A model generated the notes under the pieces. The model did no database searches. It had not been told where the DNA came from and saw only the letters and a list, made by a program, of their open reading frames with translations. Of a DNA stretch of 64,000 nucleotides, positions 1 to 9,189 are shown in pieces. The DNA comes from G020344215 sp039586575 (lineage in GTDB: Bacteria; Gemmatimonadota; Gemmatimonadetes; Palauibacterales; KS3-K002): positions 15,472 to 79,471 of the forward strand of contig JBDHKD010000010.1 of assembly GCA_039586575.1 (NCBI GenBank), given 5' to 3'. How positions within the stretch are numbered: the first letter of the stretch is position 1; every line of letters begins with the position of its first letter. Position numbers and translations under genes: made by a program.

Positions 1-167
1 AGCTGGTCGTTCAGCCGAGCTACGAGGATCCTCCATTCACGGTAGTTCCTGGCCCGTCGGTCGAACCTCGAGCGCCGAAAGGAGAGGCGATAGGCTTCAC
101 CTTGCAGGCATCTGCGGTCGAGTTCGAGAGCCGCCGCATTGTCGTCGGGCTCGTAATCGGCGATCAC
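1..167 (-). CDS. GNAT-type acetyltransferase-like protein, N-terminal part (cut by window edge)
   Basis: An open frame reads off the left edge from a GTG at 165-167, with a GGAG just upstream. The visible ~55 residues begin VIADYEPDD and continue with LDRRCLQGEAYRL and YREWRILVA. This is the pattern of small N-acetyltransferase domains in which an acidic N-terminus is followed by a Q-G-x-x-Y-x-L segment. It lies 73 nt downstream of the DUF3419/BtaA-like gene on the same strand, so it is probably the fourth gene of that operon. The frame also stays open upstream of the GTG, so the start is uncertain. The acetyl-CoA loop is not in view; family assignment is tentative. Confidence 0.45.
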   Translation of the reverse strand, partial: MIADYEPDDNAAALELDRRCLQGEAYRLSFRRSRFDRRARNYREWRILVARLNDQ

Positions 168-240
168 CAGCTCCGTCTGAGCATCGGACGGCGCGTAATC
201 GGCTTGGCCAGGTGACCCTCCCTCGGGCGGAGGCTGCCTC

Positions 241-1347
241 TCACCTACATTTGGCATCACGCACAACGCCCACGATGAACTCGTACCCGAATGACCGGTC
301 CTGATCCGCCAGCCGGGCTTCGAGATGCGACTCGCGACCGATGCGAGTCGCCAACAGCTCGGGTATATCATACCGGGTGAGAAACTGACGGATGACCACA
401 CGCGCTCCCGGAGTGGCGCATCGAGCGACTGCGGCAAGCAGCCGGTGGAAATCCGGCTGGGCCATGTATGACGGAACGTCCGACAGTGAGAAGTGCGTGA
501 ACGTTCCTGGTGTCGCATCCTCGAGATACGTGATAACATCGGCGTCCACGATTTCGAGCAGATGAATTCTTTCTCGAAGTCGGGCGCATCCCTCCGGAGT
601 CAGATAGGGCGGAAGATCGGTCGGTGACAGCCTGCCGCGCAGCGTCAGGCTGATCATGAAGTTGTCTCGCGCCAAGTTCTTCCGTAGCGCTCGCTGCATG
701 CGCTCGAAGAGCGTATCGCCGACGCGTACCGCGACATGGGCGTAGTACGCAGGATCGCGGAAGAGTATTCTCGAGGTGAGGGGGCAGAGGATCAGTTTGT
801 AGGCGAGGCGCCAGTATGGCGTGCCCCAGCGCTTCTGAATGAACTGGCGCTGCGTCTCGAGGTCGGTGAACGCGAATAGCTCCTTGATTGCGCGTGGCCT
901 GAGACAACGGGCCAGGATCGCGATCCGCCTGAAGTGCCGCTCGAACCGTCCCTGGTAGAGCACTCCGCGCGCGATGGCGCGGCCGTGAGCCTTCCAAAAA
1001 GCCAGCGTGTCCCTCGGTAGGGTTGGGCCCAGGCGATCGAAGACCTGTAGCCGCCAGCCGGGCTCTGCGCCGTTCAGGCCCAGAAAGGCGGCGTAGTCCT
1101 CGAACGCCAGCTCCTTCAATGCCGCGGTCTTGAGCCTCAGCAAGTTGTTTTGAGCGGGGTTGCGGTCTATGGCCACAAGACGTGTGGGTACTGCGGCGAG
1201 AAGATCGAGGGGGCGGTCCCCGCTACCGGTTACGCAAAGGACTCGACCACCCTCACGCAGCTGCAGCGCGGCGATCTCGGTCCGCCAATCCTCGTTGACA
1301 GACGAGTAGTTGATCGTGCGGAAGAAGCGATCGGACACCCTCGTCAT
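241..1347 (-). CDS. DUF3419 / BtaA-like 3-amino-3-carboxypropyltransferase family protein
   Basis: A 368-residue protein of the DUF3419 family, whose characterised member BtaA transfers the 3-amino-3-carboxypropyl group of S-adenosylmethionine to diacylglycerol in betaine-lipid synthesis. Visible: an N-terminal NYSSVNEDW block (~13-21), a nucleotide/SAM-type loop VLCVTGSGDRPLDLL (~36-50), an acidic strand end with VAIDRNPAQ (~58-66), and a second FTHFSLSDVPSYM block near residue 285. The ATG overlaps the stop of the upstream ABC ATPase by 4 nt (ATGA), so the genes are translationally coupled. No BtaB-like N-methyltransferase is visible in the window, so a complete DGTS pathway cannot be claimed. 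Family call is good; the exact substrate is inferred. Confidence 0.75.
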   Translation of the reverse strand: MTRVSDRFFRTINYSSVNEDWRTEIAALQLREGGRVLCVTGSGDRPLDLLAAVPTRLVAIDRNPAQNNLLRLKTAALKELAFEDYAAFLGLNGAEPGWRLQVFDRLGPTLPRDTLAFWKAHGRAIARGVLYQGRFERHFRRIAILARCLRPRAIKELFAFTDLETQRQFIQKRWGTPYWRLAYKLILCPLTSRILFRDPAYYAHVAVRVGDTLFERMQRALRKNLARDNFMISLTLRGRLSPTDLPPYLTPEGCARLRERIHLLEIVDADVITYLEDATPGTFTHFSLSDVPSYMAQPDFHRLLAAVARCATPGARVVIRQFLTRYDIPELLATRIGRESHLEARLADQDRSFGYEFIVGVVRDAKCR

Positions 1348-2024
1348 CCCTCCGGCGGGCGCACCGTGCCGTCGACGATAGAGAGCCGGCGGTCTGCGAA
1401 TCTTCGGAGACGCGCATCGTGCGTGGCGACGATCACCGCTACCCTGTCAGATCTGGCCAACTCTGCTAGCGCCTTGGCGACCGCTTGGCCCGACACGCCG
1501 TCCAGGTTGCCGGTGGGCTCGTCGGCGAAAACCACGGCGGGTCGGTGAACGAGGGCACGTGCAACGGCAACGCGGTGTTCTTCCCCGCCAGAGAGTGCAT
1601 CGGGACGCCGCTCGGCAAGGTGGTCCACCCCAAGGGCAGCCAGCAGGTCGGTTGCTGTCACTTCTCCCAGCTGCCGCGGGATTCCGGCGATCTCTGCGGC
1701 CACCAAGACATTCTCTCTGACACTCAGGCCGTCCAGGAGGTTACTGCGCTGGAACACGAACCCCACATTTCGCGCACGGTGCGCGCGACGCTCCGCGGCC
1801 GACAACTCCGCCAGCGATTGGCCCGCGAGGGTTACATCGCCCTCGTCGGGCGTCAGGAGTCCCGCAGCGACTGAGAGCAATGTGGTCTTTCCGGAGCCGC
1901 TCGGACCCTCGAGTAGCACGAACTCGCCCGCTTCGATTACCAGGGTCACTGTGTGGAGCGCTTGCACCGCATGACGGCCAGCGCCACGCACCTTACTCAC
2001 TTCGCGAAGTCGCACGGCGGTCAC
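1344..2024 (-). CDS. ABC transporter ATP-binding protein (LolD/MacB type)
   Basis: A 226-residue ABC ATPase. Walker A is GPSGSGKT (~40-47), the Q-loop region is FQRSNLLDG (~90), the signature LSGGEEHR (~143), Walker B VVFADEPT (~163) and the H-loop ATHD near residue 200. The signature departs slightly from the usual LSGGQQQR form. The GTG start overlaps the stop of the upstream permease by 4 nt, and the stop overlaps the BtaA-like start by 4 nt. ATPases of this size paired with a MacB/FtsX permease usually drive extraction of lipoproteins or amphipathic substrates, not import. Here the neighbouring lipid-type enzyme suggests lipid traffic, which is an inference from context. Confidence 0.9.
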   Translation of the reverse strand: MTAVRLREVSKVRGAGRHAVQALHTVTLVIEAGEFVLLEGPSGSGKTTLLSVAAGLLTPDEGDVTLAGQSLAELSAAERRAHRARNVGFVFQRSNLLDGLSVRENVLVAAEIAGIPRQLGEVTATDLLAALGVDHLAERRPDALSGGEEHRVAVARALVHRPAVVFADEPTGNLDGVSGQAVAKALAELARSDRVAVIVATHDARLRRFADRRLSIVDGTVRPPEG

Positions 2025-3235
2025 GGTCGAAACGCCTCGATCGGGTCAATTCGGCGTAGGCGGAGCAAGGGCAGGCAAGCCGCAAGTACGCCACTAATGA
2101 GGAAGAGGGGGAGAACGACGGCCAGATCGTGAACGCGGGGCGCGATCTCGACCGTGGGCACAGACCACCTAAGTACAGCATGCAGCGCCGAAGCCAGGAC
2201 CGCCCCGGCGATTCCGCCGAGTACGACAAGCCAGGCTGCGTGCGCTACGACGCCAAGACCGACTGCGTGTGCGGGTGCTCCCATCGCGAGCAGCACGGAG
2301 ATGTCCTGGCGTCGGTCCTCAACGGCCGCCTGCACCAATAGGGCTACAAGGACCGCAGCCGCCAGGATGCCGACACCGGAAACCAAGAGCTGCATGGGGC
2401 GAAAGCCGGCGGCCACTTCACGCACGTTGTTCTCCACGAACGCTTCCCGGGTGTAGACAGCGGTTTGCGGGAAGCGATCCGTGATTTGCCGAGCCATCTC
2501 CGCCGGCACGACCCCCGGGCGGAGCCCCAATGCGACAAACGAGACCTGCCCACGGAAACCGGAGGTTCGTGCACCGGCGGCCGCATCGAAGAAAGCGAAC
2601 TGGGTTGCGATCAGGTTGGTCCCACTCGTGAGACCGCTCAGCTCGAACGCGCTACCGTTGATGGAGACAGTGTCGCCGATCGCGAGGCCAAGCCGGTGCG
2701 CCGCCGCGCGGTCCAGAGCGACCTGGAACGCACCTTGAGGTGCTGCACCCTCGTGTATGCGCGGTGGCCCGCCCAGACCATCGGGAGCGCGATAACCGAT
2801 AGAAAGCAGGTTAATCGCTGGGCCGCGGCCGCTTGCTGCATTGGCATCAGGATTAACAGCGTTGTCTCCCGGTCGGGCTGCCACGAAGCCGCGGAGCAAG
2901 GGGCCGGCCTCGCGGACACCTGGCAGCGCGGCGATGCTGTCCACGATGTTTGCGGGCAGCAACGCGGAGGAGCGGATCAGATTATCGGTGCCGAGTGGGG
3001 CTACCCATAGGTCGATTGGTTCCGGCCCGACGTAGGATCGCACGCCGGTTGTCAGTGCGCGATAGACGCCTATGAGCACGAGTACCATCAGCGTGCTTAT
3101 CGCGATGCCCGAGGCTGCGACGATTGCACGTACGAGACGATGGCGGAGCGCCTTGCGGATGAGGCGCGTTGAAGTCCGCCCATACCTGTCGGTCTCCGGG
3201 CCATCGCTTCGGGAGCGGCGCTCTGTAGTACTCAT
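2021..3235 (-). CDS. ABC transporter permease, FtsX/MacB family
   Basis: A 404-residue membrane protein with one transmembrane helix near residues 37-60, a large extracytoplasmic MacB-type domain (~65-270), and three helices in the FtsX domain at about 283-305, 325-350 and 370-395. It ends LRLRRIDPIEAFRP, the usual ending of this family (xDPxEALR). It is the promoter-proximal gene of a run permease, ATPase, DUF3419 protein, GNAT. No solute-binding protein or membrane-fusion protein is encoded beside it, so a tripartite MacAB-type exporter is not supported here. Confidence 0.85.
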   Translation of the reverse strand: MSTTERRSRSDGPETDRYGRTSTRLIRKALRHRLVRAIVAASGIAISTLMVLVLIGVYRALTTGVRSYVGPEPIDLWVAPLGTDNLIRSSALLPANIVDSIAALPGVREAGPLLRGFVAARPGDNAVNPDANAASGRGPAINLLSIGYRAPDGLGGPPRIHEGAAPQGAFQVALDRAAAHRLGLAIGDTVSINGSAFELSGLTSGTNLIATQFAFFDAAAGARTSGFRGQVSFVALGLRPGVVPAEMARQITDRFPQTAVYTREAFVENNVREVAAGFRPMQLLVSGVGILAAAVLVALLVQAAVEDRRQDISVLLAMGAPAHAVGLGVVAHAAWLVVLGGIAGAVLASALHAVLRWSVPTVEIAPRVHDLAVVLPLFLISGVLAACLPLLRLRRIDPIEAFRP

Positions 3236-3256
3236 ACCTGCCGACGCACCGTTGCC

Positions 3257-4530
3257 GTGGATGAAGCCGCTGATATCCTTAACAAGTTAGCCTTTCGTGG
3301 GGCGAATTGCACACGCGACCTGGGACACGACGTGACTAGGGCAGGGTGTCCAGTGCAAGCGCTGCAAACCTTCGAGGCCACCTACTACAACAGCTACGTG
3401 GCCCACGCTCCCATCGAACCCCATACGGCCGTCGCCGAGGTCAAGGAGGGTAGACTGACCGTCTGGTCATCCACGCAGGCACCGTTCAGCCAGCAACGGG
3501 CGATAGCCGCGGCGACCGGTTTCGGGCTCGAGGACGTGCGGGTCATCACCCCGTACGTGGGGGGCGGATTCGGTGGCAAGGTGCCGGGGTTGCAGGCGGT
3601 CGAGGCGGCGCGCTTGGCCACGATCACCGGGAAGCCCGTACAGGTGGCCTGGACGCGGGCGGAGGAGTTCTTCTACGACACCTTCCGACCGGCTGCCGTG
3701 ATCAAGGTCACCTCCGGGATCGATGCAGGTGGGAAGATCAGACTCTGGGACTACCAGGTGTACGGCGCCGGTACCCGCGGTTCCGACGTCATCTACGACG
3801 TTCCAAACCACAGTGTGCGAGTCTATGGCGAGTGGGGAAGGGCGCCGGCAGGGATGCATCCGTTCGCCGTCGGCGCCTGGCGCGCGCCGGGGGCCAACAG
3901 CAACCGCTTCGCGGCGGAACAGCAGATCGACTTCATGGCGGCGGCGGTGGGCATGGACCCGCTGGAATTCCGTCTGCACAACACGACCGACCCGCGAATG
4001 CTGGCCACTCTGAATACGGTGGCCGACGCCTACGGCTGGGAGCCGTCAGTCGCGCCGCGCGGGAACGGGCGTGGCCGTGGTCTGGCTTGCGGAATGGATG
4101 CGGAGACCTACGTGGCCCTCATCGCCGAGGTCATCGTAGACTTCGAGACCGGGGTGGTGAAGGTGGACCGCATCGTCTGTGCCCAGGACATGGGGTCGTG
4201 GTCAACCCGGATGGCGCACGGATGCAGATGGAGGGGTGCATCGCCATGGGATTGGGCTACGTGTTCGGTGAGGAGATCCGCTTCAGCGGCGGAGAGATCC
4301 TGGATTCGAACTTCGGAACCTACAGTGTGGCCCGCTTCTCATGGATGCCGCAGCGAATCGACACGGCGTTCGTCGCCAACAGCGGCTTACCGCCCAAGGG
4401 CGGCGGCGAGCCCGCGATCATCAACATGGGGGCCGTGGTCGCCAACGCGATCTTCGACGCCACCGGCGTGCGGATCTACCGGCTGCCGATGACGCCGGAA
4501 CGGGTGCTGGCGGAGATCCGCGAGAGCTGA
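3257..4530 (+). pseudogene. xanthine dehydrogenase/aldehyde oxidase-type molybdopterin subunit, truncated and frameshifted
   Basis: From about 3350 the frame matches the molybdopterin-binding large subunit of the xanthine dehydrogenase family: SYVAHAPIEPHTAVAEV, the GGGFGGK loop near 3560, and RAPGANSNRFAAEQQIDF near 3885. At about 4190-4200 the reading jumps to another frame after AQDMG and continues NPDGARMQMEG through GLPPKGGGEPA to 4530. A single missing base in the G-run at 4192-4195 would join the halves. The remaining protein is ~420 residues, whereas the family is usually about 700-780, so roughly the first 40% is missing as well. It abuts the divergent ABC permease. Probably a decayed gene; the frameshift alone could be an assembly error, the missing 5' part could not. 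Confidence 0.85.
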
Positions 4531-4770
4531 CGCGGCCGCTTCACAGAAAGAAACCTGCGCTACCTCGGCGCGCGGCTCTGACCGTCGCAGCGCCTGTCAA
4601 CGCAGCGAGTGTCGCTTGCCGCACGATGTGACGACTCGCATTATGGTGCGGGACGCTTCCCCAGACAGAGACGAGCCCTCGCCCCTGGCGGGAGACGCTA
4701 TGCGTGTGTGTGGTGGGTCCGTGTGGAGACTGGGATCAGCGCAGTTGGTCCGTCTACCAGGAGGAAACCT

Positions 4771-5364
4771 ATGTTTGGCCGCTCGCTGTTATTCGCCCTG
4801 CTCGCGGTGGCATTGGCAGGTTCGCCGCTGTCGGCACAGGAGACGTACCTTGGCGCGAGCGCGTTCGGCGGCGCTTTCTTCCCGACCGCCGACCTCGTCG
4901 CCGACGACGTGACACAGACGACCGGTTTCTCCTTCGGGGGGCGCTTGAGTCTGTGGCCGCTTCGGCGGTTCGCCGTCGAGCTGGAGGGCGCGTACGCGCT
5001 GAGCGACGTGGAAACCTTTGAGGCGAAGCAGTCGGGGTGGGTTGGGGCCTTCAGCATGAACCTCGTCTACTCGGTCATCAAGCCACCCCTGGAACCGCTC
5101 GACATCTATCTGTCCGGCGGCCTGGGTTTCGTCAAACGGGGTAGCGACTATTTCGATCAGGAGGACGATTACCAAGAGCTCACCGATGTGGCCGGCGTAC
5201 TGGGGGCGGGAATCCGTTATGGGGTGGGGCGGAACCTGTACATCCGGGTGGATCTGAAGGACTACGTCTCCAAGTACCAGAAGCCATACGAGGAATCCCA
5301 ATCACAACACGACCTGCTGGTCAACGCGGGTATCGAGCTGCGGGCGAAGATCGGCCCGTCGTGA
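4771..5364 (+). CDS. outer-membrane beta-barrel protein
   Basis: A 197-residue exported protein. The ATG at 4771 follows an AGGAGG at 4759-4764 with good spacing, so it is preferred to upstream in-frame starts. A signal peptide (LLFALLAVALAGSPLSAQ) ends near residue 23. The mature part has alternating hydrophobic/polar strands rich in glycine and aromatic residues (GASAFGGAFF, FSFGGRLSLWPL, YLSGGLGFV, GAGIRYGVGRNLYIRVDL), as in small OmpA/OmpW-like 8-stranded barrels. It sits alone between two gene remnants. Specific function is unknown. Confidence 0.7.
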   Translation: MFGRSLLFALLAVALAGSPLSAQETYLGASAFGGAFFPTADLVADDVTQTTGFSFGGRLSLWPLRRFAVELEGAYALSDVETFEAKQSGWVGAFSMNLVYSVIKPPLEPLDIYLSGGLGFVKRGSDYFDQEDDYQELTDVAGVLGAGIRYGVGRNLYIRVDLKDYVSKYQKPYEESQSQHDLLVNAGIELRAKIGPS

Positions 5365-5645
5365 GCTTGTGCCGGCGTTTGCAGGCAAGTTCGGTGACGC
5401 GCTTGAACAACCGCCGGAAGAACGCCGGATCCTCATAGCCGACGGCCCAGCTGATCTTGTCGATCGGCTCGTCGGTTCTCTCCAGCCGGCGCTTCGCCTC
5501 CTCGACACGCAAATGCTGCACGTAGGCGATGGGGGAACAGCCCGTCGCCTTCGTGTAGCGACGCTTGAAGGTACGCTCGGCTATGCCGTATCTTGCCTGA
5601 GAGCTTTCCCGAGGCCAAGCAGCGATTAGCCGCCAACAGGTACCG
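5321..5645 (-). pseudogene. AraC/GlxA-family DNA-binding domain remnant
   Basis: One frame on the minus strand encodes an ~85-residue piece matching the C-terminal double helix-turn-helix of AraC-type regulators. It reads IAERTFKRRYTKATGCSP, then YVQHLRVEEAKRRLERT, then WAVGYEDPAFFRRLFKRVT. The order and spacing are those of the GlxA-like subgroup (SERTFKRRF...YVQxLRxExAK...GYEDPxxFRRxFKR). The N-terminal ligand domain is absent and no convincing start is seen. Its 3' end runs into the tail of the outer-membrane protein gene. It is best read as a relic, although a short HTH protein cannot be excluded. Confidence 0.65.
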
Positions 5646-5666
5646 AGTCAATCAGGGGAGGGTACC

Positions 5667-7334
5667 ATGGTTGCGGAGCCAAGGCGCAGCATCTCCCGAA
5701 GCGAATTCCTGAAGTTGGTTGGGGCGAGCACGGCGGCGCTGGCGATCGACTGGCGCAAGCTGGAGGCCATGCCGACGGGGCCAAGGATCGATGAGGCGGG
5801 GCCCGTCGTAGTCATCGGCGGCGGCTTGGGCGGGCTGAGCGCTGCGGCTCACCTGGCTAGGCGTGGTGTGCCCGTCACCCTGGTCGAGCAGCATTTCAAG
5901 CCCGGAGGCTATGCCACGACCTTCGAGCGGGGGGACGGCAAGTTCGTCTTCGACGTGTCGCTCCACGCGACTTCCAGCGCGCGGGGCGGATTGTCACCGG
6001 CGCTCGAGGCGGCGGGGGTTCTCGATCAGATCGAGACCGTGGAGTTGCCGGAGCTCTGCCGCATCATTAGCCCCGATCACGACCTCACCTGGCCACAACG
6101 CGACCCGGAGGCCGTCGTCGAGCAACTCGTCCAGCTCTTCCCTAATGAGCAGGAGGGCATCAGGAGCTTCTTCGACTACCAGATGGGCATCCTGGACGAA
6201 GCGATGAAGCCGTTCAACAGGGACTCCTGGTGGGCCAGGATGCTGTTCCCGCTCACCCATCGGAAGATGTGGAATGTCCGTAACAAGACGTTCGGCGATG
6301 TGCTGGACGATCACGTGCAAGATCCTAAGGTGCGCGGCATCCTCTCGGCGTTCTGGGGCTACTACGGCCTGCCACCGTCCAAGCTTTCGGGCTTCTACTA
6401 TTGTGTCGCCACGTCTTCTTATCTGCGCTTCGGTGGCCACTACATCAAGCAGCGCTCCCAGGATTTGAGCGACGTGCTGATGACGTCGATCGAGACGAAC
6501 GGTGGCCAGGTGTTGCTTGGGACGCGGGCCACAGGAATCACGACCGAGCGCGGCGCGGTGACAGGTGTGATGACCTCGGATGGCCGGCAAATCGAGGCGC
6601 GGGGTGTCATCTCGAACGCCAGCGTGCCGGAGACGGTGAAGATGCTGCGTGAAGCTGCGGGGCCGGGCGCCTTCGCGCAGGAAGCCGAAGAATACCTCGG
6701 CGACCTGGAGCCTCTTCGCCCTTCTATTTCTACGTTTCTCGTCTGGCTGGGGCTGAACCAGGAGATCCGCGGCAAGGTCGAGGGCTACGAGATCTTTGTC
6801 CAGAACGACTACGACCCCGAGAGGGCCTACGCGGCTAGCCTCGCCTGTGATCCGTACGAAAGTGACTTCGGCGTCACCGTCTATGACAACGCCTTCCAGG
6901 GCTACTCGCGTCCCGGAACCTCGACGGTGGGGATCATCATGCTGAGCGGTTACGAGCCGTGGAAGCGATTCGCGGCGGACTACTTCGCTGGCAACAAGGA
7001 CGAGTACCTGGCGGAGAAGGACCGAATCGCCCAAGCGCTGATCGATCGGGCCGCAGAGCGGGTGATCCCCGACCTGAGATCGATGATCGAGGTGGTGGAA
7101 GCGTCGACTCCACTGACCAACGTGCGCTATACACGGAACCCCGAGGGCGCCATCTACGGCTACGAGCAGGTCTTGGAGAACGCCTACATGACCCGCCTGC
7201 CTATCGCGACCCCGATCCGGGGTCTCTACTACGCCTCGGCCTGGACGAGCCCGGGCGGTGGATATCAACCGTGTCTGCAGGCGGGACTGGACGCTTCTGT
7301 GGCGCTCTTGAATGAGTGGGGGATCGGGCCGTAG
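5667..7334 (+). CDS. FAD-dependent oxidoreductase of the phytoene desaturase/retinol saturase superfamily
   Basis: A 555-residue flavoprotein. The ATG at 5667 follows GGGGAGGG with proper spacing. The N-terminus has RR at 6-7 and SRSEFLKLVGASTAAL, resembling a Tat-type leader but lacking a strict twin-arginine consensus. The dinucleotide motif VIGGGLGGLSAA (~47-58) leads the FAD domain, followed by VEQHFKPGGYATTF. The C-terminal FAD-contact segment contains YYASAWTSPGGGYQPCLQAG, typical of CrtI/all-trans-retinol 13,14-reductase relatives. No other carotenoid gene is nearby, so the substrate is unknown. It is unlikely to act in carotenogenesis on context alone. Confidence 0.8.
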   Translation: MVAEPRRSISRSEFLKLVGASTAALAIDWRKLEAMPTGPRIDEAGPVVVIGGGLGGLSAAAHLARRGVPVTLVEQHFKPGGYATTFERGDGKFVFDVSLHATSSARGGLSPALEAAGVLDQIETVELPELCRIISPDHDLTWPQRDPEAVVEQLVQLFPNEQEGIRSFFDYQMGILDEAMKPFNRDSWWARMLFPLTHRKMWNVRNKTFGDVLDDHVQDPKVRGILSAFWGYYGLPPSKLSGFYYCVATSSYLRFGGHYIKQRSQDLSDVLMTSIETNGGQVLLGTRATGITTERGAVTGVMTSDGRQIEARGVISNASVPETVKMLREAAGPGAFAQEAEEYLGDLEPLRPSISTFLVWLGLNQEIRGKVEGYEIFVQNDYDPERAYAASLACDPYESDFGVTVYDNAFQGYSRPGTSTVGIIMLSGYEPWKRFAADYFAGNKDEYLAEKDRIAQALIDRAAERVIPDLRSMIEVVEASTPLTNVRYTRNPEGAIYGYEQVLENAYMTRLPIATPIRGLYYASAWTSPGGGYQPCLQAGLDASVALLNEWGIGP

Positions 7335-7423
7335 CCGGTGACTACGGGAGGCCAGAGCTCGGTGGAGCGACTGGCGCCCTATCATCGAGTATGCTCGCAC
7401 TCGACCGAAGGGAGACAGCACCC

Positions 7424-9022
7424 ATGCACCACCCAACCCGTAGACGTCTCCATATCGCTGGCCTGATCTCGATCGCCTTGTTCCCGCTGTTGGTAGGCCT
7501 GCCGGGCGGAGCCGACGACCCGGTCCGCTCGCAGGAATGCGTCCAGTGCGAGGGTTGCACCAGCATTCTGGTGGGCCGGCTCGCCTCGGAAGACGGCTCG
7601 ACCATGACGAGCCACTCCTGCGATTCTGGGACCGACCGCACCTGGATCAGCATCGAGCCGCGACGCCGCCACGCGGCGGGCGCCATGGACACCCTGTGGA
7701 TGGACGCGAAGCGGACGGGCGGGCCCGAGGACACCGACCGGATCCCTTGGGGCGCGATCCCCCAGGTGGCCGAGACCTGGAAGTTCATGAACGCGGCCTA
7801 CCCGATCATGAACGAGCATCAGCTCGCCATCGGCGAGACGACGACCGGGGGCAAGCGGGAGCTGAAGAGCAGTGAGGGCATCATAGACGCGCCCGAGCTG
7901 TATCGGCTCCTGCTACAGCGGGCTCGGACCGCTCGTGAGGCGATCCGCATCGCGGATGAGCTGACCAAGGAGTACGGGTACAACGATTGGGGCGAGTGCT
8001 TCACCTTCGCCGATCCGCAGGAAGTGTGGTTCTTCGAGATTCTGGGGCCTGGCCGCGGAAAGGTCGGCGCGGTGTGGGCGGCCGTGCGCATCCCCGACGA
8101 CCACGTGGCCGTGAGCGCGAACGCCCACCGCATCCTGGAGCTCGACCTGAACGACCCGGACCACTACCTGGCGTCGGAGAACGTTCACTCGCTAGCGCAG
8201 GAGATGGGGTGGTGGGACCCCGACAGCGGTGACCCCTTCCAGTTCGCTTACGCCTATGGCAGTCGCAGCAGCCTCTACTCGCGACGGCGCGAATGGCGAG
8301 CCCTCAGCCTCCTGGCTCCTTCACTAGATCTGGATCCGAACTCCGAGAACTACCCCCTGTCGGTGAGGCCGGATGAGAAGGTCTCAGTTCAGGAGGTGCT
8401 GGCGATCTTTCGCGACACTTATGAGGATACCCCCTTCGACATGACCCGGCGGCTGACGGTGGTGAACCGCGAAGGTGACACGGTGAAAAGCCCGGTGGCG
8501 AATCCGTTCATGAACGCCGACACGAGAGACCTGCTCGGTGTCGAGCGGGAGCGCACCATCGCCTCTCCCTATGCCACCTACGTCCAGGTCACCCAGTCTC
8601 GTAGCTGGTTGCCCGACCCGCTCGGCGGCGTCGTTTGGCTGGGGTACGACAACCCGGCCACGACACCGCATATCCCCTTCTACATCGGCATTTCCCAGAT
8701 GCCCGACTCCTATTTGGTGGATGGCCGCCGCGCCTTCCGGCGCGATTGCGCCTGGTGGGCGTTTCGTCGGGCCAGCAAGCTCTCGTACTTCCGCTACCAA
8801 GAGATGAATGGAGCGCTCGAGGAGATTTGGGAGCCGATCGAACGGGAGGCATTCGCCCGGCAGCCGTCGCTGGAGGAAGAAGCGCTCGAGCTCTATCGCA
8901 GGGACCCCGAGCTGGCAGAGGCGTTCCTCACCGAGTACTGCCACGACCTGGCCGAGCGGACGGTCGAGCGCTACTGGCAGCTCGGGGACGAGCTGTGGAC
9001 GCGCTTCAACCTGGGCTTCTAG
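7424..9022 (+). CDS. exported C69-family dipeptidase
   Basis: A 532-residue protein. The ATG at 7424 lies ~10 nt after GGGAG and begins a signal-like stretch (RRRLHIAGLISIALFPLLV). The sequence GCTSILVGRLASEDGST (~44-60) is the N-terminal signature of peptidase family C69. C45 is the likely nucleophile, exposed after removal of the leader. Downstream are ADPQEVWFFEILG and HVAVSANAHRILELD, also family-typical. C69 enzymes are dipeptidases of the Ntn-hydrolase fold. Two extra cysteines (C39, C42) just before the nucleophile are unusual. It is upstream of two peptidoglycan-type peptidase genes on the same strand, suggesting a role in peptide turnover in the envelope. Confidence 0.85.
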   Translation: MHHPTRRRLHIAGLISIALFPLLVGLPGGADDPVRSQECVQCEGCTSILVGRLASEDGSTMTSHSCDSGTDRTWISIEPRRRHAAGAMDTLWMDAKRTGGPEDTDRIPWGAIPQVAETWKFMNAAYPIMNEHQLAIGETTTGGKRELKSSEGIIDAPELYRLLLQRARTAREAIRIADELTKEYGYNDWGECFTFADPQEVWFFEILGPGRGKVGAVWAAVRIPDDHVAVSANAHRILELDLNDPDHYLASENVHSLAQEMGWWDPDSGDPFQFAYAYGSRSSLYSRRREWRALSLLAPSLDLDPNSENYPLSVRPDEKVSVQEVLAIFRDTYEDTPFDMTRRLTVVNREGDTVKSPVANPFMNADTRDLLGVERERTIASPYATYVQVTQSRSWLPDPLGGVVWLGYDNPATTPHIPFYIGISQMPDSYLVDGRRAFRRDCAWWAFRRASKLSYFRYQEMNGALEEIWEPIEREAFARQPSLEEEALELYRRDPELAEAFLTEYCHDLAERTVERYWQLGDELWTRFNLGF

Positions 9023-9189
9023 GGAGGGGCGGCCGATCGGCTTTCACTTCGCGAGCCCTCTTGATGGCCGGGTGGGCTGTGCCACAGGGCATAGACGTCG
9101 CTACCCTCCAGCCCTATCATCGGACTCGGCCTCGCCGCCCCGTGGGAACACGACGAGCCCATGAAAGTGGACACCAGTCCCCCGAGGAG

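Noticed and set aside
5994..7436. 480-codon antisense frame over the CrtI-like oxidoreductase
   Set aside because: Composition is low-complexity Arg/His/Asp-rich and it mirrors the codons of the real gene; no motif or ribosome site.
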